Shown here: positions 1 to 9,479 of the stretch, piece after piece
Numbering within the stretch: position 1 is the stretch's first letter
Layout: every line of letters begins with the position of its first letter
From: JAFAHD01 sp963772515
Lineage (GTDB): Bacteria > Vulcanimicrobiota > Vulcanimicrobiia > Eremiobacterales > Eremiobacteraceae
Reading direction: 5' to 3'
DNA length: 64,000 bases
Assembly: GCA_963772515.1 (NCBI GenBank)
Contig: CAVYXC010000002.1
Span: 186,001-250,000 of the forward strand
Position numbers and translations under genes: made by a program
The notes under the pieces: generated by a model
What the model was told of the DNA's origin: nothing
Seen by the model: only the letters and a program-made list of their open reading frames with translations
The model's database searches: none

Positions 1-1174
1 CTCCCGCCGGCGGATCGCCGCCGCAGCCCTTGCCGCGTTCGCCGCCTGCATGATCGCCCAACCCGTGCGCGCGGATTTCCCGGCGTACGTCAGAGTCATC
101 GGCATCGCGCTCGTCGCGCCGCTATCGGGCGACCAGAAAGCCTATGGTCTGCAGCTCTCCAACGGCATGAACCTCGCGATCGATGATTACAACGAAAGGC
201 GCAACCTGGCCGACTTCGGCTACGTCTTCCACTCGTTCGACGACCAGGGCGACCCCGGCGTCGCGCAGCAGCAAGCCGACTTCTCGATGGTCGATCCCCA
301 GACCGCGGTCGTGGTGGGCCACGTCGGCGCGGAAGAAACGTATGTGGCGCTGCCCGTCTATCACGAGAAGGGGATGCCGCTCATCATCCCCACGTCACCG
401 CTCGCGCAGCTCACGCGCACCGGCGACGACAACGTCTTCCGCCTCTGCCCGACCGACATCACCGAAGGCCAGCAGGCCGCGCGCTACGCCGAGCGCACGC
501 TCCACGCCAAGAAAGCAGCGGTGGTCTTCGAGCAGACCGACTACGGCGTCGACGCGGGCGGCGGCTTCGTCGACTTCGCATCGGCGGGCAAGCAGATGGA
601 CGCCAAGGATTTCTCCGTCCAAGCGGATCTGAAGAACGTCAAGGAGATCGTCGCAAGCGTGGTCGCCTACGGGCCCGACGTCGTCTACCTATCCGGTAAC
701 GGCGCCGACATGGGCGGCGTCCTTGCCGCGTTGCGCGCCGCCGGCGTGACCGCTCCTATGATGGGAACCCAGGCGCTCTACGACGACCGCGCCGTCAAGG
801 CCGCAGGTCCGGCCTCAGACTCGCTCATCGTCAGCTCGTGCGTGCCGCCGATCCAGTTCGTGCCGAGCGCGACGCTATTCATGCACGAATACCAGGCCCA
901 CTACGGCCGCGTCACGTCGTTCGCGCTGATGGGCTACGTGGCGGCGCAGATCGCCATCGCAGCGAGCCAACAGGCGCACAGCGGCGACAAATTTGCGATC
1001 GCGCGCCAATTGCAGATCGGATCGTTCCAGACGATCCTCGGCAGCTACAGCTTCGTACGTGGGGGCGACGTCGCCAACCCGATCCTGTACTTCTATCAGT
1101 ACGCGTATCAGGGAGGGTCAGGCGACTTCAAGTATCTCGGGTCGTCGTATCCCAACCCGCTGGTGACGCGCTAG
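1..1174 (+). CDS. Periplasmic ABC-transporter substrate-binding protein, branched-chain amino acid type (5' end outside window)
   Basis: The protein resembles type I periplasmic binding proteins of the Leu/Ile/Val (LivJ) group: GIALVAPLSGDQKAYG near the mature N-terminus, then two alternating Rossmann-like lobes and about 370 residues to the stop. The first ATG is at 50, but the frame stays open to the window edge and reads SRRRIAAAALAAFAAC just before it. This is an arginine-rich n-region plus hydrophobic core, so the true start lies upstream and the ATG is inside the signal peptide. It probably binds an amino acid or similar small ligand for an ABC importer whose other subunits are not in the window. 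Its stop overlaps that of the convergent methyltransferase by 3 bases. The ligand cannot be predicted. Confidence 0.85.
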   Translation, partial: SRRRIAAAALAAFAACMIAQPVRADFPAYVRVIGIALVAPLSGDQKAYGLQLSNGMNLAIDDYNERRNLADFGYVFHSFDDQGDPGVAQQQADFSMVDPQTAVVVGHVGAEETYVALPVYHEKGMPLIIPTSPLAQLTRTGDDNVFRLCPTDITEGQQAARYAERTLHAKKAAVVFEQTDYGVDAGGGFVDFASAGKQMDAKDFSVQADLKNVKEIVASVVAYGPDVVYLSGNGADMGGVLAALRAAGVTAPMMGTQALYDDRAVKAAGPASDSLIVSSCVPPIQFVPSATLFMHEYQAHYGRVTSFALMGYVAAQIAIAASQQAHSGDKFAIARQLQIGSFQTILGSYSFVRGGDVANPILYFYQYAYQGGSGDFKYLGSSYPNPLVTR

Positions 1175-2028
1175 GTCTTCTTACCGACGACCTTGCGCAG
1201 GCCCTGTGCACTGCCCGGCGCTAGCGTGACGACTTCGAAGCGCGCCGATTCGAGCAGATCGCGGATGCCCGCTTCCGTGTAGTACTGGCGGCAGCGCGTG
1301 TATTCGCGCGTGCGCCCATCGGTGGGCACGACGTAGGCGCGTTCGATCTGCGCCGAAGTAGCCGGATCATAGAACCGCTCGTCGAGCTGCAGATGTGGCA
1401 CGTCTAAGAACAGCGAGGCGTCGGCCTGCACGAATTGCCAGCCGCGCGACTCGCCGCGCCGCTGCGCCTCGGGCTCGCAGAACTCGCCGACGAACGTGCC
1501 GCCGGGCACCAGCGCCCGTTCGGTGAGCTGCAAGATGACACGCGCGTCAGCCGGGCTGAAATCGGAGATGCCGGCACATGTCAGATACGCTCCGTCGAAC
1601 GTCTCCTCGAACGAGATGTGCAGCACATCGAGCTGGCGGAAGTCGATGCCGAGTCCCAGATTGCGCGCGGTGTCGCGCGCGAGCGCGACCGCGCCCGGAC
1701 CGAGATCGATGCCGGTCATCTTGTAACCGCGCAGCGCCATCGCAATCGCGTGTCGACCGTTGCCCGCGCACAAGTCGAGCAGCCGTGCCTTGGCGGGCGG
1801 CCGCAGCGCATTGATGATCTCTTCGACTTCGTCGCCGGTCTCTTGCATGCCGTATAGCGCCTGATAGTTGGCGCGCCGGACATAGCGAGACGAGAAATCT
1901 TCTTCGGCCCACGGATACGACGCAGCGTCTATCCACGGGCGCGGCTGCTCGCGCCGGTCGCCGACGGCGCGGATGAGTTCGTCGAATGCGTTCGGCGGTG
2001 CGGCGATGGGCTGGACGTCAACGGCCAT
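1171..2028 (-). CDS. Class I SAM-dependent methyltransferase
   Basis: A 285-residue protein with the class I methyltransferase core: LLDLCAGNGRHAIAMA (motif I, SAM binding), a following acidic GIDLG strand, and FDGAYLTCAGISDFS in the motif IV region. The substrate is unknown. The open frame extends further upstream, but the ATG at 2028 is preceded at the right distance by GAGGAG and is the first codon followed by protein-like sequence, so I chose it. It lies downstream of hemA-hemD on the same strand, with a 131-base gap to hemD, so it may have its own promoter. Family assignment is sure; the function is open. Confidence 0.85.
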   Translation of the reverse strand: MAVDVQPIAAPPNAFDELIRAVGDRREQPRPWIDAASYPWAEEDFSSRYVRRANYQALYGMQETGDEVEEIINALRPPAKARLLDLCAGNGRHAIAMALRGYKMTGIDLGPGAVALARDTARNLGLGIDFRQLDVLHISFEETFDGAYLTCAGISDFSPADARVILQLTERALVPGGTFVGEFCEPEAQRRGESRGWQFVQADASLFLDVPHLQLDERFYDPATSAQIERAYVVPTDGRTREYTRCRQYYTEAGIRDLLESARFEVVTLAPGSAQGLRKVVGKKT

Positions 2029-2159
2029 GGGAGACTCCTCGAACTGACGAGCGTGATGTGCGTCGCGCGGACGAACGGTATTGGCTATCGGGCGTGCGTT
2101 CGACTGCCGCGCCCGCGAACCGGCGGTACGCACGTATGTTCGGTGCTGGGCGTTCCGCC

Positions 2160-2921
2160 TTAGCGTCCGCGCCTTCGTGCCGCACGCTCGACCGCCGTGA
2201 CGAGCCCTTTTGCGGTCGCATCGCGCGCGATCGTGTCGACCCGAAGACCCAGTCCGCGCGCCACGCGCGCGGTCACGGGACCAATGCATACCAGCGCTTT
2301 GCCGCGCGACAGCGGATCGCCGGTGCCCGCCAGCCCGGCCGCCAGCGAGCGAGCGCCTGACCCCGAGGTGAGCACGATGATGTCCGCATCCGCCACGCGC
2401 TGCACAAGGTCGGCCGGCACCACTTCGCGCGTCGTGTACGCGGCGGTCACCTGCACGCGCGCGCCGGCCTCGAGCAGCCGCGAGCGCAATGTCGGGCGCG
2501 CGTCTTGCGCCGCGAAGACCGCGATGCTCGCGCCTTTGCTCGCGCGTGCGACGATCGCATCGGCGAGCTCTTGCGCCTCGAAGCGCGCGGGAACGATGTC
2601 CGGCGCGCGATCCAATGACGACGCCAACGCGCGCGCGGTCGCTGCGCCGACGGCGGCGATGCGCGTCGCGGTCCCCAGCGGCGTGCGGCGGCGGCGAGCG
2701 AATGCGTCGACGCCGTTGACGCTCGTGAAGACGATCCAGTCCGCGCTATCGGCCTCATCGACCGCGGCTTGCAGAGCTTGCGCATCGGGCGGCGGCCCGA
2801 TTTCGATGAGCGGTGTCCAGTCGACGTTCGCACCGGCGGCGCCCAGCGCCGCAGCGAGCTCGTCGGATGCGCGAGCCGGACGGGTGACCATGACGCGGAT
2901 GCCCGCGAGCGGGCGCTCCAT
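2160..2921 (-). CDS. hemD: Uroporphyrinogen-III synthase
   Basis: HemD closes and inverts ring D of hydroxymethylbilane to give uroporphyrinogen III in the cytosol. The 253-residue product has the usual length and weak but recognisable pattern: GIRVMVTRPARASDELAAAL at the start, DWIVFTSVNGVDAF in the first domain, and DIIVLTSGSGARSLA followed by VCIGPVTARVARGLG in the second. The ATG at 2921 lies 7 bases after the hemA stop. No strong ribosome-binding site is visible, so translational coupling to hemA is likely. The position directly after hemA supports the call, because HemD is poorly conserved in sequence. Confidence 0.9.
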   Translation of the reverse strand: MERPLAGIRVMVTRPARASDELAAALGAAGANVDWTPLIEIGPPPDAQALQAAVDEADSADWIVFTSVNGVDAFARRRRTPLGTATRIAAVGAATARALASSLDRAPDIVPARFEAQELADAIVARASKGASIAVFAAQDARPTLRSRLLEAGARVQVTAAYTTREVVPADLVQRVADADIIVLTSGSGARSLAAGLAGTGDPLSRGKALVCIGPVTARVARGLGLRVDTIARDATAKGLVTAVERAARRRGR

Positions 2922-2928
2922 CGGAGCG

Positions 2929-4257
2929 CTAGCGGTCGCTGGCGTGCGGCGCGGCGGGACGCAGCGCGTCCGCCAATTGCGCCTCGAGCTGTTCGCCAAG
3001 CCCCGCGAGGTCGGCGAGGCGAGCGGCAAAATCGGAGTCAGAGACGTGCTCGCCCTCCGCCGCAGTCTCGCGCAGTTTGGTCACCGGCGCGTGCAGCAGG
3101 CGGTTGAGGATAGAGACGCTCATCCCGGCGATCAGCTGGCGCTGCCGTTCGTCGAGCTCGGGCAGGCGCGAGAACAATCGCTCGATCTCGGTGCGCCGGA
3201 TCGTCTCAGCCTTGGTGCGCAGCGTTGCGATCAGCGGTGCGGCGGCGCGCGACTGATACCAGCGCATGTAGCCGCGCGCGCGCTCTGCGACGATCACCTC
3301 GACCGCGGGGATCTCGTGACGCCGCTCGTCCAGCGTTTCGTCGACGACGTGGCGCAGATCACCGATCTCATAGAGCGTCACGCCGGGCAGCGCGGCGACA
3401 TTGGGCTCGACGTCGCATGGAACGGCGATATCGACGAACAGCAGCGGCGTGCGCTGCGGCACCGTCGCGGCGCGAACCATCGGCGCCGTGATGACGTGCG
3501 TGCCGCCGCCGGTCGCCGTGATCACGAGATCTGCGTCTGACAACAGGCGGGCGAGCGCATCCGGGGCCGCGGCGATGGCGCCGACGGAGCGCGCGAGACG
3601 CTCGGCGCGCGCGGGCGTGCGGTTGACGATGGTGAGGTGCGCGACTCCGCGCGCATGCAGATGCTTGGCGACGATCGTGCCCATCTTGCCCGCGCCGACG
3701 ACGACGGCGCGCGCGTGCGCGATGGAGCAATGGCGTGCCGCCAGCTCGACGGCGGCGGCGCCGAGCGACACGACGTCGCGCCCGATACCGGTCTCGCTGC
3801 GCGCACGTTTACCGGCCTCCAGCGCGGTGCGAAAGAGTTTGTGCAGATGCGCCCCAGCTGAGCCGGCGCGCTGCGCGACCGTGAGCGCATCCTTGACTTG
3901 GCCGACGATCTGCTCCTCGCCCACCAGCATCGAGTCGAGGCCGCACGCGACGCGCAGCAGCTGCTCGACCGCTTGCGCGCCCAGCAGCGTGTAGAGGTAC
4001 TTGTCGAAATCGTCGACCCGCATGCTGCGGTAGGTCGTCAAGAAGTCCTTGATCTGCTCGACGCCAATCTCGTAGTCGGCGACATCGGCATAGATCTCGA
4101 GGCGGTTGCAGGTCGACACGATGGCCGCTTCGCGCACCGCGCTATAATCGCGCAACGCGGAGAGCGCCTGGCCGATGCGTTCGGTTGGGAACGCGTGGCG
4201 GTTGCGCACCTCATCCGGCGCGGTCTTGTGGCTTAATCCGATGACGACGATCGGCAC
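2929..4257 (-). CDS. hemA: Glutamyl-tRNA reductase
   Basis: This NADPH enzyme reduces glutamyl-tRNA to glutamate-1-semialdehyde, the first committed step of C5 tetrapyrrole synthesis. At 442 residues it is full length. Visible are the N-terminal GLSHKTAPDEVRN, the catalytic cysteine in STCNRLEIYA (about residue 50), ACGLDSMLVGEEQIVGQVKDA, the NADPH-binding VVGAGKMGTIVAKHL and a C-terminal helical dimerisation region. The 124 bases upstream, to the next same-strand gene, can form a CACAG/CTGTG hairpin (4326-4341) and probably hold the promoter and leader. Together with hemL, hemB, hemC and hemD nearby, it completes the route from charged tRNA to uroporphyrinogen III. Confidence 0.97.
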   Translation of the reverse strand: MPIVVIGLSHKTAPDEVRNRHAFPTERIGQALSALRDYSAVREAAIVSTCNRLEIYADVADYEIGVEQIKDFLTTYRSMRVDDFDKYLYTLLGAQAVEQLLRVACGLDSMLVGEEQIVGQVKDALTVAQRAGSAGAHLHKLFRTALEAGKRARSETGIGRDVVSLGAAAVELAARHCSIAHARAVVVGAGKMGTIVAKHLHARGVAHLTIVNRTPARAERLARSVGAIAAAPDALARLLSDADLVITATGGGTHVITAPMVRAATVPQRTPLLFVDIAVPCDVEPNVAALPGVTLYEIGDLRHVVDETLDERRHEIPAVEVIVAERARGYMRWYQSRAAAPLIATLRTKAETIRRTEIERLFSRLPELDERQRQLIAGMSVSILNRLLHAPVTKLRETAAEGEHVSDSDFAARLADLAGLGEQLEAQLADALRPAAPHASDR

Positions 4258-4381
4258 GTGACCTCGCTTTTCGTCCGGCGACGGGCTTCCCTGGCGCCCA
4301 AGAGGGGGCGTTCGAGACTTTCACCCACAGCGTAACCTGTGTGGCGGAGCCTGCTATGAAGAAGCCGTGAAGGCCACCTGC

Positions 4382-4852
4382 CTACCGCCGTTCGATGGCG
4401 CGGTGGAAGGCGGCGCTCACATAGAGCGCGATGGGCACGCCGAAGAACAGCGTGTGCGAGGTGACGCTATTGAGCAGCTGCAGGCCCGATGGAAAGGCAC
4501 CCACGTGCCTGACGATCAGAATCGACGTCATGCAGAGCATCACGACTACGCCGTAGAGCACGCCCCACAGCCACGGGTTCTTCCACAGCGCGGCCCAGCG
4601 TTGCGCCAGCAGCGTGTAGATCAGCGCCCACACGATGCTGATGCTGTAGTGGACGAGGCCGCCCAGCCAGGTGTAGTTCGGCGCCGCGTCGCGCCCCACG
4701 AGCGTCGAGGCGACGAACTGCCAGTGCCCGAGCAGCGTGTAGTGCATGAAGATGAAGAGATAGACCTCGATCAAGATGCCGCCGATGATCCCAGCGACGA
4801 TCGCGGTCGCCCAGATGTCGACGCTGCGCGTCTCCCTCACACGCGTTGCCAT
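4382..4852 (-). CDS. Small integral membrane protein, function unknown
   Basis: A 156-residue protein with about four hydrophobic segments (near residues 14-36, 65-85, 92-115 and 130-150) separated by short polar loops; the second half contains GVLYGVVVMLCMTSILIVRHVG. I do not recognise a characterised family. The arrangement is vaguely like YagU/DUF1440 inner-membrane proteins, but that is only an impression. The ATG at 4852 comes 3 bases after the rex stop, and the GGAAGG at the end of rex can act as its ribosome-binding site. It is therefore the last gene of the hemC-hemB-mobA-like-hemL-rex operon. A link to redox or heme metabolism is suggested only by position. Confidence 0.8.
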   Translation of the reverse strand: MATRVRETRSVDIWATAIVAGIIGGILIEVYLFIFMHYTLLGHWQFVASTLVGRDAAPNYTWLGGLVHYSISIVWALIYTLLAQRWAALWKNPWLWGVLYGVVVMLCMTSILIVRHVGAFPSGLQLLNSVTSHTLFFGVPIALYVSAAFHRAIERR

Positions 4853-4855
4853 AGG

Positions 4856-5483
4856 TCACATCCTTCCGAGGTGATGGGTGAGGATCGACAGCTCTGATGC
4901 CAGGTCGATCGAGCGGACCGCGACGCGCGGCGGCAGCCGCAGCGTCGTCGGCGCGAAATTAAGGATCGCGCCCAGCCCGCAGCGCACGAGCCGCTGGGCG
5001 ACCGTCTGCGCCTCGGCCGCCGGCACGGTGACGATGCCGATCCCGCAGTCCAGCACCGGCAGCACCTTTTCGAGATCGTCGACGTGGCTGATGCGCACGC
5101 CGTGCCAGCGCGTGCCGACGAGCGCCTTGGCGACGTCGAAGATGGCAGCGATGTGGAACTTCTCCTCGCGGTATTCCAAGAACGTGGCGAGCGCGTGTCC
5201 GAGATAGCCGAAGCCGACGATCGCGATGCGCCAATCGCGGTCCAGCCCGAGCACGCGCGCGAGTTTCTTCACGAGCATGACGACGTCGTAGCCTTGGCCG
5301 CGCCGCCCGAACGTGCCCAGATACGAGAGGTCTTTGCGGATCTGCGCGGACGAGATATCGCGTCCGACCCGCATCGCAAGGTCGTCGGAGGTGACGACTG
5401 ACGTGCCCTCGCGCAGCGCGTCTTCGAGCGCGCGATGATACAGGAATAGGCGCGGCAGCGACAGCGCCTGCGAGTTCTTGGGT

Positions 5484-5500
<17 letters not shown>
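4856..5500 (-). CDS. rex: Redox-sensing transcriptional repressor Rex
   Basis: Rex proteins bind DNA when the NADH/NAD+ ratio is low and release it on NADH binding, controlling respiratory and fermentative genes. The 214-residue product has an N-terminal winged helix (SLPRLFLYHRALED, then DISSAQIRKDLSYLGTFGRRGQGYDV, the Rex signature region) and a Rossmann domain with IAIVGFGYLGHALATF. The length is typical. The ATG at 5500 lies inside the 3' end of hemL (17-base overlap). No later good start precedes the conserved region. Being co-transcribed with heme genes suggests, but does not show, that heme or cytochrome supply is tied to redox state. Confidence 0.93.
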
Positions 5501-6766
<1,266 letters not shown>

Positions 6767-6770
<4 letters not shown>

Positions 6771-7384
6771 GACGCCGCGCTCGTCCGCCGCAGCGTTTCG
6801 AAATCTGCCGGCGTGTTGACGTTGAGCAGCGTGCACGCGTCGTGCGCTTCGACCCGATAGCCGAGCACGCGCAGGCCGTCGAGGGCCGCTGTGACTTTGC
6901 GCTTGCCCGCAGCGAGCGCGGCATCCGCGCCCCTCACGAACGCCTCTCGTTCGTACAGCGCGGCGAGCGGCTCGACATGCCCATCATCCCATGTCGGCAG
7001 CACCGCGTTGGGCTTGGGCGCCGGCGCTGCGTCATATGCAGCGACCAGCGCGCGCGCGAAGTCCGCCGTGAGATTCGGCAAGTCGGCGGCCGCGGCGAAG
7101 AACAGCGGCGTGCGCACCGCGCGCGCCGCGCTGCACAATCCCGCCAGTGGGCCCCCGTCAGCGATCTCATCGAGCGCGACCTCGGGATCGCGCAGCGCGC
7201 GGGCCAGTGCCGGCGCGAGCGGAGTCCGCGCGGAGATCACGCATGGCCATCCGCTCGCCGTCAAGCGCCGATACGAACGGACGAGCATCGGCTCGCCCTC
7301 GACGTCGAGCGCGAGCTTGCCGGGCAGACGCGTCGCCGGACCGCCGGCGAGCAAAACGGTGGTGGTGCGCGCGCTCGCGCTCAA
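6767..7384 (-). CDS. MobA-like nucleotidyltransferase (molybdenum cofactor guanylyltransferase family)
   Basis: A 205-residue nucleotide-sugar-transferase fold with the MobA-type signature VLLAGGPATRLPGKLAL near the N-terminus, DGGPLAGLCSAARAV, and AAADLPNLTADFARALV where family members bind metal and nucleotide. MobA attaches GMP to molybdopterin; related enzymes use CTP or other substrates, so the exact reaction is open. The best start is TTG at 7384, giving a TTGA overlap with the hemB stop; no ATG occurs near it. Its 3' end overlaps hemL by GTGA. Sitting inside a heme operon is unusual. An exported molybdoenzyme encoded at 43 kb could be a client. Family confident, specificity not. Confidence 0.85.
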
Positions 7385-8430
7385 GAACCGGACCGGGCGG
7401 GGCGTGCGGACATGCGCCCGGCGGCCGAGCGCGCGAAATAGGTGACGATGAAGTCGGCGCCCGCGCGCTTGCACGAGACCAGCAGCTCGTCGACCGCGCG
7501 CGCTTCGTCCAACCAGCCGGCCGCTGCGCCAGCTTTGACCATCGAATATTCGGCGCTGGTGTTGTAGACGGCCAGCGGCACGTTGACCGCCTCGCGCACG
7601 CGCGCGACGACGTCGAGGTAGCTGAGCGCGGGCTTGACCATCACCGCGTCGGCGCCTTCGGCGACGTCGAGCAACGCTTCTCGCACGGCCTCGCGCGCGT
7701 TGGGCGGATCCATCTGATGGGTGCGGCGATCGCCGAACGCGGGCGTGGAGCACGCCGCTTCGCGGAACGGACCGTAGAACGCGGACGCGTACTTGACGGC
7801 GTATGACAAGATCGCCGTATTGGTGAGCCCTTGTCCGTCGAGCGCGTGACGGATGGCGCGTACGCGGCCGTCCATCATGTCGGAAGGCGCGATGATGTCA
7901 ACCCCGGCACGCCCATACGTGAGCGCGCCCGCGGCGAGCAATCCTAACGTGCTGTCGTTGTCGATCTCGCCGGCGGCGTCAAGCAGTCCGCAATGCCCGT
8001 GATCGGTGTACTCGCACGCGCACAGATCGGCGATGACGAGCAGGTCGGGCAGCGCGCGTTTGAGCGCGGCGATCGCGAGCGGCACCGGGCCGCGCGGATC
8101 GGTCAATCCAGAGGCTGCATTATCTTTGTGAGCAGGTATGCCGAACAGGATGACCGCGGGGATGCCGAGCGCGTGGGCGGCTTTGGCGTCCTCGACCAGC
8201 ATATCCACCGACTGATGGAACACACCGGGCATCGTCACGATCTCGCTGCGCACGCCGTTGCCGGGCACGACGAACATCGGCTCGACCAGGTCCTCCACGC
8301 GCAGCGCATGTTCTGCCACGAGCCCGCGAAGCGCGGCGTTGCGTCGCAACCGGCGCGGACGTTCCACCGGAGTCGGACCCGCCGCCTGCGGAGTCGGGGT
8401 CGGCACGACCTGGCGCATTGCGTCCCTCAT
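7381..8430 (-). CDS. hemB: Delta-aminolevulinic acid dehydratase (porphobilinogen synthase)
   Basis: HemB condenses two 5-aminolevulinate molecules to porphobilinogen. The 349-residue product shows the zinc-site cysteines in ADLCACEYTDHGHCG, so this is a zinc-type enzyme, and the two Schiff-base lysines in SYAVKYASAFYGPFREA and AVMVKPALSYLD. DMMDGRVRAIRHALD is also conserved. The start ATG at 8430 overlaps the hemC stop as ATGA, so the two are translationally coupled. The short C-terminal tail after TYFARSAAGR is slightly longer than usual. It is the second gene of the heme operon. Confidence 0.97.
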   Translation of the reverse strand: MRDAMRQVVPTPTPQAAGPTPVERPRRLRRNAALRGLVAEHALRVEDLVEPMFVVPGNGVRSEIVTMPGVFHQSVDMLVEDAKAAHALGIPAVILFGIPAHKDNAASGLTDPRGPVPLAIAALKRALPDLLVIADLCACEYTDHGHCGLLDAAGEIDNDSTLGLLAAGALTYGRAGVDIIAPSDMMDGRVRAIRHALDGQGLTNTAILSYAVKYASAFYGPFREAACSTPAFGDRRTHQMDPPNAREAVREALLDVAEGADAVMVKPALSYLDVVARVREAVNVPLAVYNTSAEYSMVKAGAAAGWLDEARAVDELLVSCKRAGADFIVTYFARSAAGRMSARPARSGS

Positions 8431-9377
8431 CTCTTGTACTGCGCGATCACCCAGCGCGCTCCCGATTCGAGCATCTCATCGGCGATGTCTTCGACGGCCG
8501 CGGTCGCATCGGCTTCATCGCGCGCGATACCCTCCGCGTCGCGCCGCATGGCGTGTTTGCCGTCAACGCTGCCGACGAAGGCGTGGAACAGCCAGCGATC
8601 GCCGAACACGCTCGCGTTCGCCCCCGCCGGCACCGCGCAGCCGCCGCCCATCCGTTTGAGAAATGCGCGCTCGATCGCGACGCCCATCGAGCTGAGCGGC
8701 TCAGCCAGCGGCGCGAGCAGCTCTTGCGTCGCGGTGTCGGCTTCGCGGCATTGCACGAACAGCGCACCCTGGCCGACGGCAGGAACCATCTCGTCGATCG
8801 GGATCGGCGAGCCCTCGCCGACCTCGGGAGGCAGACCAAGACGTTGCACGCCCGCCAACGCCAGGATGATGGCGTCGTAGTGGCCGTCGAGCAGTTTCTT
8901 GATGCGCGTGTCGATGTTGCCGCGCAGGTCTTTGACCTCGACAAGCGGTTTGATCGCGTGCACTTGCGCCTCGCGGCGCAGCGAGCTAGTCCCGACGATG
9001 GCTTTGTTGGGCAGTGCAAAAATCGTCTTGTGCTGGTTGTCGCGCGAGAGCAGCACGTCGCGCGCATCCTCGCGCATCGGGACGATGCCGGCGCGTACGC
9101 CGGCGGGCAGCTCGGTCGGCAAGTCCTTCATCGAATGCACGGCGATGTCGGCCCGGTTGGACAGCAGCGCGGATTCGAGCTCTTTGACGAAGATGCCGTC
9201 GCCGCCGATCGCCGCGAGCGAACGGTCCTGATCGTCATCGCCGCGCGTGCTTATCTTCACGATGTCGAAAGTGAGATCGCCGTGCTGTCGGGTGAGCATG
9301 TCCATCACGGCCTGTGCCTGTTTGAGCGCGAGCGCGCTTGGGCGTGTGGCGACGCGCACCGTCGTAACAGTAGGCAT
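8427..9377 (-). CDS. hemC: Porphobilinogen deaminase (hydroxymethylbilane synthase)
   Basis: HemC polymerises four porphobilinogens into hydroxymethylbilane on a dipyrromethane cofactor. The 316-residue protein begins VRVATRPSALALKQAQ and contains DIAVHSMKDLPTELPAG, GTSSLRREAQ, EVKDLRGNIDTRI and the cofactor-attachment cysteine in FLKRMGGGCAVPAGA. The ATG at 9377 was chosen because conserved sequence begins right after it. An extension to 9467 would run through a stable hairpin in the leader. It is the first gene of the heme operon, divergent from the glycosyltransferase at 9480. Confidence 0.97.
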   Translation of the reverse strand: MPTVTTVRVATRPSALALKQAQAVMDMLTRQHGDLTFDIVKISTRGDDDQDRSLAAIGGDGIFVKELESALLSNRADIAVHSMKDLPTELPAGVRAGIVPMREDARDVLLSRDNQHKTIFALPNKAIVGTSSLRREAQVHAIKPLVEVKDLRGNIDTRIKKLLDGHYDAIILALAGVQRLGLPPEVGEGSPIPIDEMVPAVGQGALFVQCREADTATQELLAPLAEPLSSMGVAIERAFLKRMGGGCAVPAGANASVFGDRWLFHAFVGSVDGKHAMRRDAEGIARDEADATAAVEDIADEMLESGARWVIAQYKR

Positions 9378-9401
9378 GAGCGTCAGCGGCTTCAAGGCGT
9401 C

Positions 9402-9426
9402 AAAAAGGGCCTCCTTTGGGAGGCCC
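9402..9426 (-). terminator. Intrinsic-terminator-like hairpin in the hemC leader (possible attenuator)
   Basis: Read on the minus strand, GGGCCTCC and GGAGGCCC form an 8-bp GC-rich stem around a CAAA loop and are followed at once by TTTTT. This is the form of a Rho-independent terminator. It ends only 25 bases before the hemC start codon, and the next minus-strand gene upstream is about 1.7 kb away behind an opposing gene. It is therefore more likely part of the hem operon leader than the end of another transcript. Whether it works as an attenuator is inference. Confidence 0.6.
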
Positions 9427-9479
9427 GCCGGAACCGGGAAAGGAGAAGATGGCGGCGCGCGCCGCAACCTGTCGCAGAG

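Noticed and set aside
4258..4381. Possible cobalamin riboswitch in the hemA leader (GGTGAAAGTC followed by CCCCC, and GCCAGGGAAG on the minus strand)
   Set aside because: The core box of the class (CCGCxACTG) and the preceding GGGAA are missing, and the order of pieces is wrong. Only a small CACAG/CTGTG hairpin is certain. A covariance-model search would decide.
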